This document shows positions 1 through 5,223 of a stretch of 7,828 bases of DNA, one piece after another. The DNA is from Chloroflexota bacterium (GTDB lineage: Bacteria > Chloroflexota > Dehalococcoidia > GIF9 > UBA5629): contig JAPLHJ010000032.1 in assembly GCA_026389675.1 (NCBI GenBank), positions 4,210-12,037 on the forward strand, given 5' to 3'. A program made the translations under genes and the position numbers. The notes below the pieces were generated by a model, which worked only from the letters and a program-made list of their open reading frames with translations, had not been told where the DNA came from and searched no databases. Position 1 is the stretch's first letter; each line of letters begins with the position of its first letter.

Positions 1-106
1 AAGACTCCGGCAGCGGTACCCCCAGCATCCTTACCACCCAGGGACAGGCGATGGTGCCGGCCACGACGATATCGTAAATACCCGTCCAGAAAACGAACTT
101 TTGCAT
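1..106 (-). CDS. Partial small membrane protein of unknown function (N-terminus only)
   Basis: An open frame begins with ATG at 106-104 on the minus strand and runs off the left edge, giving 35 complete codons. The start is convincing because AAGGAGGT lies five bases upstream and a second GGAGG lies just before it. A consensus promoter sits further upstream. The visible peptide begins MQKFVFWTGIYDIVVAGTIA and continues with a hydrophobic stretch containing CPWVV and a LGVPLPES segment. This resembles the first membrane helix of a small integral membrane protein, but I do not recognise the family. It is transcribed away from livG, so it is probably a separate unit from the transporter. The product and full length cannot be judged from this fragment. 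Confidence 0.72.
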   Translation of the reverse strand, partial: MQKFVFWTGIYDIVVAGTIACPWVVRMLGVPLPES

Positions 107-110
107 GTCT

Positions 111-124
111 ACCTCCTTTCCTCC
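111..124 (-). promoter_or_regulatory. Tandem Shine-Dalgarno for the leftward membrane-protein gene
   Basis: On the minus strand the leader reads AAGGAGGAAAGGAGGTAGAC directly before ATG. It contains two GGAGG cores, and the proximal one extends to AAGGAGGT, a near-perfect match to the 16S anti-Shine-Dalgarno. The five-base spacing from the GGAGG core to ATG fixes the start at 106. Confidence 0.8.
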
Positions 125-179
125 TTTTTTACAGGTCAGCCTGCCCGCATATGAGGCGCAGGTTGTGATGGACGCTACC

Positions 180-207
180 ATTATATTCGGGTGCCCCCGG
201 TTGTCAA
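180..207 (-). promoter_or_regulatory. Consensus sigma-70-type promoter for the leftward gene
   Basis: The minus strand carries TTGACA (207-202) and TATAAT (185-180) separated by 16 bp; both hexamers match consensus exactly. Transcription would start near position 173, leaving a leader of about 65 bases before the ATG at 106. The -35 lies within the odd palindrome GTTGACAAC, and the spacer holds a short CGGG/CCCG dyad. Either could be regulatory, but both are short enough to be chance. Confidence 0.75.
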
Positions 208-293
208 CAGTGCCGCGGACTTTCAAATGGGGTGCCGTTAGTGGTAACATACTTCCCTGGTATTCCGCGTGTAAAACCGGTTTGCCCACCCTG

Positions 294-299
294 TATTAT
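294..299 (+). promoter_or_regulatory. Possible -10 element for leaderless livG transcription
   Basis: TATTAT (five of six matches to TATAAT) ends five bases before the livG ATG at 305. A start point about seven bases downstream would fall at or next to the A of ATG, giving a leaderless message. That would explain why no Shine-Dalgarno is visible. No good -35 lies at 16-18 bp. A weak alternative is TTGTCA (201-206) with TCAAAT (223-228), which would give a leader of about 70 bases. Confidence 0.3.
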
Positions 300-304
300 C
301 GATC

Positions 305-1117
305 ATGACTGCGAAAGAAACCATCCTGAGCATAAGGGACTTATCCCTCTGGTTCGGCGGCGTCAGGGCGCTGACCGACATTAATCTGGACATATACAGG
401 AACGAGATACTGGCTATTATCGGTCCCAACGGGGCGGGTAAAACATGCCTTCTGAACTGCATCAACGGTTTCTATAAACCGCAGAAAGGTGAAATCAGGT
501 TCAAAGGTCAAAAAATTAACGGGATTCGTTCTGATAAGATCGCCCGGTTGGGTATTGCGCGGACATTTCAAAACATCGAGCTTTATTCCGGTCTGTCCTC
601 GCTTGATAACATCATGGCTGCGCGCCACATCCTCATGAAACAAAATATACTCAGTACCTTCATGTATTTTGGACCGGCCCACAGGGAGGAGATTGAGCAC
701 AGGAAAACGGTGGAGGATATCATTGATTTCCTGGAAATTGAGCATATCAGGAAAAGCATTGTAGGCTCTTTGCCATATGGGCTGCGCAAAAGAGTTGAAC
801 TTGGAAGGGCCCTGGCGCTGGAACCCAAAATGTTATTGCTCGATGAACCGATGGCCGGGATGAACGTTGAAGAAAAAGAGGATATCGCCCGTTTCATTTA
901 TGATATTTTTGAGGGCCAGGGCGAATCCTATCCGGATACTCCGGTGTTGACGGATGGCGTTGACTCAATCGTATTGATCGAACATGACATGGGTGTCGTG
1001 ATGGACCTGGCCGACAGGATTATTGTATTGGATTTCGGGCGAAAAATCGCCGAGGGAACACCCGCTGATATAGCTTCTGATGAAAGCGTGATTGCCGCTT
1101 ATCTCGGCGAGGGATAG
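305..1117 (+). CDS. livG: Branched-chain amino acid type ABC transporter ATPase, LivG family
   Basis: This is one of the two cytoplasmic ATPases that power Liv-type import. The 270-residue protein has Walker A GPNGAGKT (40-47), a Q-loop TFQN (Q89), the LivG-type signature LPYGLRK (156-162), Walker B MLLLDEP (176-182) and an H-loop IEHDM (H227). The C-terminus ends in the family-typical AYLGEG. The start is forced: an in-frame stop lies at 272-274 and there is no other start codon before ATG 305. No Shine-Dalgarno precedes it. The segment at about 203-221, between Walker B and the H-loop, is about a dozen residues longer than in textbook LivG such as that of E. coli (compared from memory). It is the only transporter gene on the plus strand and converges on livF with 26 bp between stop codons. 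No second LivG is present, so it very likely completes the transporter encoded opposite. All nucleotide-binding motifs are intact. Confidence 0.95.
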   Translation: MTAKETILSIRDLSLWFGGVRALTDINLDIYRNEILAIIGPNGAGKTCLLNCINGFYKPQKGEIRFKGQKINGIRSDKIARLGIARTFQNIELYSGLSSLDNIMAARHILMKQNILSTFMYFGPAHREEIEHRKTVEDIIDFLEIEHIRKSIVGSLPYGLRKRVELGRALALEPKMLLLDEPMAGMNVEEKEDIARFIYDIFEGQGESYPDTPVLTDGVDSIVLIEHDMGVVMDLADRIIVLDFGRKIAEGTPADIASDESVIAAYLGEG

Positions 1118-1120
1118 GCG
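1096..1120 (+). other. Hairpin over the livG stop codon, weak terminator candidate
   Basis: CGCTTATC (1096-1103) pairs with GATAGGCG (1113-1120), with one G-T wobble, around a nine-base loop; the livG stop codon is inside the stem. It lies at the convergent livG/livF junction, where a bidirectional terminator would be expected. Neither strand has a T-run after it, so it does not meet the usual intrinsic terminator pattern and may be chance. Confidence 0.2.
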
Positions 1121-1143
1121 CGGTGTCGTGGAATATCAGCAAA

Positions 1144-1935
1144 TCATAACCACCTTTTGCGGCGTTTATAATGTTTGATATCTTTATAGCTTTTCTTGGT
1201 GCCTGACGCAGATATGCCCATATAGAATTCTTTGACGTCTTCCCGCCCCTTCAAATAGTCAGCTGATCCATCGAGGACAACGCGGCCATTTTCCATAACG
1301 TACCCGTAGTGTGCCGTATCGAGAGCCACCCTGACATTTTGTTCCACCAGCAGTATGGACGTCCTGCGGTCCATATTAAACCTGCGGATGATCTCATATA
1401 TTTGTTGTACTACCATGGGCGCCAAACCAAGGGACGGTTCATCCAGCATCATCAACTTCGGCGAAGCCATCATCGCTCTGCCTATAACGAGCATTTGCTG
1501 TTCGCCGCCCGACAGGTATCCGGCGATATTATTTTTAAGCTTTTCAAGCCTGGGGAAATAGTTATAGACCATGTTCAACTCGGCTTTAACTTCCTTGTTA
1601 TTGGCCCGGCTGAATGCTCCTACCCTCAGGTTTTCCTCGGCGCTCAGATGCCCAAAAACCCTCCTGCCCTCCAAAGCCTGGACAAGGCCGAGTTTGCCGA
1701 TTTCTACAGCGCTCTTTCTATCGATTCTTTCCCCATTCCACTCTATGCTGCCGTCATTTATCTCGCCTTCTTCAATCCTGAGGAGGCCGGAAATGGCTTT
1801 CAATACCGTTGTCTTTCCGGCCCCGTTAGCCCCGAGCAGCGCGACAACAGAGCCGTCATCAACCGAGATCGAGATTCCGTGCAGCACCTTGACAACATTG
1901 AGGTAGGAAACCTCGATGTTTTTAATGTTTAACAT
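1144..1935 (-). CDS. livF: Branched-chain amino acid type ABC transporter ATPase, LivF family
   Basis: This is the second cytoplasmic ATPase of the transporter, expected to pair with LivG beneath the LivH/LivM channel. The 263-residue protein shows Walker A GANGAGKT (35-42), the LivF-type Q-loop region VQALEGRRVF (Q86), ABC signature LSGGE (141-145), Walker B LMMLDEP (161-167) and VEQN (197-200). Glutamine in place of the usual H-loop histidine is normal for LivF. After the usual fold end (about residue 240) there is a strongly basic tail, with HYKRRKRWL at the C-terminus. I associate this tail with LivF proteins encoded beside acyl-CoA ligases. The gene is the last of the minus-strand run, 20 bp after the binding-protein stop. 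No clear Shine-Dalgarno is visible, so translation may depend on coupling to the upstream gene. Confidence 0.95.
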   Translation of the reverse strand: MLNIKNIEVSYLNVVKVLHGISISVDDGSVVALLGANGAGKTTVLKAISGLLRIEEGEINDGSIEWNGERIDRKSAVEIGKLGLVQALEGRRVFGHLSAEENLRVGAFSRANNKEVKAELNMVYNYFPRLEKLKNNIAGYLSGGEQQMLVIGRAMMASPKLMMLDEPSLGLAPMVVQQIYEIIRRFNMDRRTSILLVEQNVRVALDTAHYGYVMENGRVVLDGSADYLKGREDVKEFYMGISASGTKKSYKDIKHYKRRKRWL

Positions 1936-1955
1936 GTCAGCGATTGCTTAACGTA

Positions 1956-3215
1956 TCACTTGCCGAACCAGTCCAGGTTTTCATATTGGATATTGGGTGA
2001 ATCAACCCAGCCTGTCAGGGAAACCATCCCGCCATTATTGATCTGGAAAATCTTGACCGATTTAGAACCGCGCTTGTCCAGTGGGTTTGAGAAATCCACC
2101 GGACCATGCAATCCTGCAACGTCATAGCCTTTTACGTTCATGAAGCCGGTATTTTCGGCAAGCTGCCATGCCGCTGCATCACCTTTGGCCAGAACATCAA
2201 CGCTGGTAGTCTTCAAAGCCTGTTTGATTATCTCAGCATTGATCAGGCTTGAGGCCCAGCCGACCAGGTAATCATTGTTGCCGACGTATTCAGGATGCCT
2301 CTTGGTGCAGTATTCGATCATTTTTGCCATCCCGGGTACGTCATCACCCCAGTTTACCGTGGGATACACACCGTAGACCCCCTGGCAGACATCCTTCCCC
2401 GCTGCATCTATGAGTGCCTTGGTAAAACTTGCGTGGGCGCAGGCAACTGTCATGGCAGATAACATCTTCAGGTCACTGGCGTTTTTCAACAGGATCGCCG
2501 TTGGGGCGGGCGTACTGGAGATAAACAATACGTCCGGGTTCTTTGACTTAATCCTATTCAATGCGTCGGTTTCTGAGATGGTAGTAGCAGAATGCTCTTC
2601 AGTAGCAACAATCTCAATACCCAGTTGATCGGCTGCGGCCCGGGCGGCATCTCTCACCCCGTAGCCGGTGGAATTATTCAGGAGCTCCAGGGCCATTTTG
2701 GGTTTGCCCTCGCCCTTCCAGATATTCTTGAGATAGTAGCGTGAAAACGCCGCCCAATCGTCACCGTAGTCCGGCAATTGCGCGTAGATGTGCTTGGGGG
2801 GGTGGGTCAGGGACGGGGAACTAAAACACACCAGGCCCGGAAATCCCGCCCGGTTGGCGATTTCCTTAGATGCGCTCGCGTCTTTGGAAGCTACCACGGT
2901 GAAAAACATGCAGCCGTCTTCCATCAGCTTCTTGGCAATGGCCGTAGCCTTCTGAGAATCGTAATTGGTATCATACCAGGCGACATCGATCTTATTGCCG
3001 TTCACGCCGCCGAGTTCGTCATTGATGTATTTCATGGCATCAAGCTGACCCTGGCCTATAGGAGCTCCTTTTTCGGCCGCCGCCCCGGTGAGCGGTATGC
3101 TAAAACCCACCTTTATGGCTTTCTTCTCTACCGGGACAGCCGGGTTGCACCCTGAGATAACCAGGCTCAAGACCATAAACAGCGAAATACATATTGCCAA
3201 TTGATACTTCTTCAT
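1956..3215 (-). CDS. Liv-type ABC transporter substrate-binding lipoprotein
   Basis: This is the extracytoplasmic receptor that captures substrate for the LivHM channel. The 419-residue protein starts with a lipoprotein signal peptide: lysines at 2-3, a hydrophobic core at about 6-20, and lipobox ISGC with the lipidated cysteine at 23. The mature part begins with KVGFSIPLTG (about 36-45), the typical first strand of Peripla_BP_6 / leucine-binding-like receptors. The segments GQGQLDAMKYINDELGGVNG and VAWYDTNYDSQKA are also characteristic. The lipid anchor points to a monoderm-like envelope or at least a membrane-tethered receptor. The start is well supported by GAGGAGG upstream. It has its own promoter and operator-like dyad, consistent with the need for excess receptor over permease. 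Ligand identity cannot be inferred: this family binds amino acids, amides, urea, aromatic acids and other small acids. Confidence 0.93.
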   Translation of the reverse strand: MKKYQLAICISLFMVLSLVISGCNPAVPVEKKAIKVGFSIPLTGAAAEKGAPIGQGQLDAMKYINDELGGVNGNKIDVAWYDTNYDSQKATAIAKKLMEDGCMFFTVVASKDASASKEIANRAGFPGLVCFSSPSLTHPPKHIYAQLPDYGDDWAAFSRYYLKNIWKGEGKPKMALELLNNSTGYGVRDAARAAADQLGIEIVATEEHSATTISETDALNRIKSKNPDVLFISSTPAPTAILLKNASDLKMLSAMTVACAHASFTKALIDAAGKDVCQGVYGVYPTVNWGDDVPGMAKMIEYCTKRHPEYVGNNDYLVGWASSLINAEIIKQALKTTSVDVLAKGDAAAWQLAENTGFMNVKGYDVAGLHGPVDFSNPLDKRGSKSVKIFQINNGGMVSLTGWVDSPNIQYENLDWFGK

Positions 3216-3219
3216 TTTG

Positions 3220-3226
3220 CCTCCTC
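3220..3226 (-). promoter_or_regulatory. Strong Shine-Dalgarno for the binding-protein gene
   Basis: GAGGAGG lies four bases upstream of the ATG at 3215 on the minus strand. It is the strongest ribosome binding site inside the transporter run. LivF and the ligase have none that is clear, which fits high expression of the receptor. Confidence 0.75.
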
Positions 3227-3248
3227 ACTTATTAATGAAAGAGTAAGC

Positions 3249-3257
3249 ATTATAACA
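3249..3257 (-). promoter_or_regulatory. Extended -10 promoter upstream of the binding-protein gene
   Basis: The minus strand reads TGTTATAAT: a perfect TATAAT (3254-3249) with the extended -10 TG in the correct position. The best -35 is weak, TTAACG at 3275-3270 with a 15-bp spacer, as tolerated for extended -10 promoters. The start point would fall near 3242, about 27 bases before the ATG. The promoter lies in the longest gap of the operon, so the receptor and livF could be transcribed independently of the permeases. Confidence 0.6.
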
Positions 3258-3258
3258 A

Positions 3259-3276
3259 ATTAACTGCCGCGTTAAT
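3259..3276. promoter_or_regulatory. Operator-like dyad overlapping the -35 region
   Basis: ATTAACTGCCGCGTTAAT is a perfect inverted repeat with six-base arms (ATTAAC / GTTAAT) and a six-base spacer; the half-sites are 12 bp apart centre to centre. It sits immediately upstream of the extended -10 element, where a dimeric regulator would control access of RNA polymerase. No regulator gene is in the window. It is a candidate only, because AT-rich arms of this size occur by chance. Confidence 0.4.
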
Positions 3277-3280
3277 AAAC

Positions 3281-4336
3281 TCAATACGAAAATGGCCAGA
3301 GCCTGTATGAACCTTTAAACAGCGACCACAGACGCGCTATCCCTCTCGGTTCAAATATCAGGATCAGGATAAATGCTAACCCGAATAACATAAGGTTCAG
3401 TCCGGAGGAAAAACCCGTAGGCAAAAAAGTTATCGTTTGCTCGAGCCATGGTGCGACCCAATTGGTCAGTAATTTTTGCAGGGTTTCGATAATTACCGTG
3501 CCGAAAATGGGCCCGATCGAACTGCCGAGGCCGCCGATAATGAGCATCCCGATATATAAAATCGATTGTTGAAATGTGAAATCTTCATAAGATATGTGCC
3601 CCTTGTACTGCGCATAAAGGGAACCTGCGATACCGGCAAAAAAGCATCCCAGGAAGAAACCGAGCAGCTTGTAATTGAAAATGTTGATCCCCATGACCGC
3701 AGCGGCAAGGTCGTTATCCCTGACAGCGATAAAGGCCCGGCCGATACGGCTCCTGCCCAGATTGGTGGCGAACAGGACACTGACAGCGGCAATTGAAAAA
3801 ATGAGGAAAAAATGTTTTATCTCACTATCAAAGATGAAGCCGCCGATGGAGGCCTGCATGACATCCAACCCGTTTGCTCCATGCGTGACATCTGTCCAGT
3901 TTTTCAGCACCCAGATGATAATAAATTGAGCTGCGATGGTTGAGATGGCAAGGTAAAAACCTTTGACCCGTAACGAAGGTATACCGAATATCAAGCCGAT
4001 CAGCCCGGCTGATAACCCGGAACAGATAAGGGATACTAGGAATGGCATTTGCATGCTTTGCGCAAGTATAGCCGTGGTAAAAGCGCCGACGGCCATGAAG
4101 CCGGCGTGCCCCAGGGACAATTGGCCGCAATAACCCATCAGGATATTGAGCCCGACTACAGCTATGACTATAATGCCGATGGAATTGACGATATCGAACC
4201 ACGATGACGGCAAATAGAACGGCAGGGTGAAAAGCGCCAGTAAAAACAGGGAAAACATGACCCACTGGGTTTTGGTACGGATGATCGCCATATCCGTATT
4301 ATAGGAGTAATTTCTCGTACCGCAGGGAAGGCTCAT
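3281..4336 (-). CDS. livM: Branched-chain amino acid type ABC transporter permease, LivM family
   Basis: This is one half of the transmembrane channel. The 351-residue, very hydrophobic protein carries the LivM landmarks in order: GYCGQLSLGHAGF (68-80), LRVKGFYLAIST (122-133), the EAA-like coupling loop GRAFIAVRDNDLAAAVMGIN (199-218) that docks on the ATPase, GGLGSSIGPIFGT (268-280), and the C-terminal EPRGIA (329-334) and RLWPFSY. The annotated start lies three bases after the livH stop, with a GAGAGG Shine-Dalgarno inside the end of livH. The first 15 residues are polar and unusual. Met16 (4291) is an alternative start that gives a more typical LivM N-terminus but lacks a good ribosome site. 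The tight spacing implies co-translation with livH and a LivH/LivM heterodimer. Confidence 0.94.
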   Translation of the reverse strand: MSLPCGTRNYSYNTDMAIIRTKTQWVMFSLFLLALFTLPFYLPSSWFDIVNSIGIIVIAVVGLNILMGYCGQLSLGHAGFMAVGAFTTAILAQSMQMPFLVSLICSGLSAGLIGLIFGIPSLRVKGFYLAISTIAAQFIIIWVLKNWTDVTHGANGLDVMQASIGGFIFDSEIKHFFLIFSIAAVSVLFATNLGRSRIGRAFIAVRDNDLAAAVMGINIFNYKLLGFFLGCFFAGIAGSLYAQYKGHISYEDFTFQQSILYIGMLIIGGLGSSIGPIFGTVIIETLQKLLTNWVAPWLEQTITFLPTGFSSGLNLMLFGLAFILILIFEPRGIARLWSLFKGSYRLWPFSY

Positions 4337-4339
4337 ATC

Positions 4340-5212
4340 CTATATCCTCTCAATCCGCTCTTCCCCGAAAAGGCCAAAGGGTTTGAACATGATAACAATC
4401 ATAATTATCAGGAAAGGGATCAGTTCCTTGACACTGGACCCGAAGAGCGAGCCTCCAAATGTTTCGCAAATCCCGATGATGGGACCTGCAACTATGCAAC
4501 CTAAAAATGATTCCATCCCTCCCAGGATTACCACTGAGAACGATTTGAATCCTGTTTCCACAAGCCCGTAGTTAATGGCAGCGATACTTGATATCAGAAT
4601 TCCGCCTGTCGCGGCGACAATACAGGCGAAAATCCATGACATGGAAAAAATACGGTTGACCGGTACGGCGCAGGCTTGTATAGCCAGCTGGTCATCTGCT
4701 GTTGCACGCATGGCAATGCCCATTTTATGGTATTTAAAGAATAGCGAAAGCAATATGAAAAGCAACAGTGAGATGACGGCTCCCCAGAGCAATTCCTGCT
4801 GTACCGTTGCCGTGCCGATCTGGATCGAGTCCTGGGGGAAGGCCTTGGGCAGATAACCCTGTCCCTGGGGCCAGATAAAGGCGGTCAATCCTTCCAGAAA
4901 ATAGGCGAGCCCCAGCGTTACAGCAATTAAAGACAATATGGGCTGCCCGATAAGCGGCCTCAAGGCCAGCCTTTCAATCAGCCAGCCCAAAAGAATGGCA
5001 AAAACAATCGTCAGCAGCATGCCGATAAGAAAAGGCATTTTAAGCTGTACGAGCATACCATAAGTGAACCATGACGATATGAGCACTAATTGACCCAGGG
5101 CCAGGTTGGCGACCCCGCTGGATTTCCAGATCAACGCAAATCCCAGCGCAATCAGGGCGTAAATCATACCTGTAGTCAGGCCGGTAACAATATTTTGAAT
5201 CAGCATTTCCAT
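4340..5212 (-). CDS. livH: Branched-chain amino acid type ABC transporter permease, LivH family
   Basis: This is the second permease subunit, partner of LivM. At 290 residues it has normal LivH length. Recognisable parts are the N-terminal GLTTGMIYALIALGFALIWK (11-30), followed by the SSGVANLALGQLV segment (31-43), which is the LivH version of the conserved first-loop motif. The EAA-like cytoplasmic loop around MRATADDQLAIQACAV (168-183) contacts an ATPase, GGMESFLGCIVAG is at 231-243, and FKPFGLFG lies near the C-terminus. About eight membrane segments are apparent by eye. The start is 11 bp after the ligase stop, with a modest AAGG ribosome site overlapping that stop, so the ligase and permease genes are almost certainly co-transcribed and probably translationally coupled. 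Confidence 0.95.
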   Translation of the reverse strand: MEMLIQNIVTGLTTGMIYALIALGFALIWKSSGVANLALGQLVLISSWFTYGMLVQLKMPFLIGMLLTIVFAILLGWLIERLALRPLIGQPILSLIAVTLGLAYFLEGLTAFIWPQGQGYLPKAFPQDSIQIGTATVQQELLWGAVISLLLFILLSLFFKYHKMGIAMRATADDQLAIQACAVPVNRIFSMSWIFACIVAATGGILISSIAAINYGLVETGFKSFSVVILGGMESFLGCIVAGPIIGICETFGGSLFGSSVKELIPFLIIMIVIMFKPFGLFGEERIERI

Positions 5213-5223
5213 GGCCGCTTACC

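Noticed and set aside
140..162. Hairpin CCTGC/GCAGG in the leader of the leftward gene as a riboswitch or attenuator
   Set aside because: The stem is only five bases, there is no T-run, and the leader of about 65 bases is too short for known riboswitch classes.
105..308. Plus-strand 67-codon open frame across the intergenic region
   Set aside because: It overlaps the start of the leftward gene's leader, its consensus promoter and the livG start, has no ribosome site, and encodes no recognisable sequence.
341..897. Minus-strand open frames opposite livG
   Set aside because: Both are antisense to the intact LivG ATPase and show no domain features.
1309..1932. Long plus-strand open frame (207 codons) opposite livF
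   Set aside because: It lies wholly antisense to a complete LivF with all ABC motifs, and its translation shows no domain or ribosome site; it is a shadow of the real gene.
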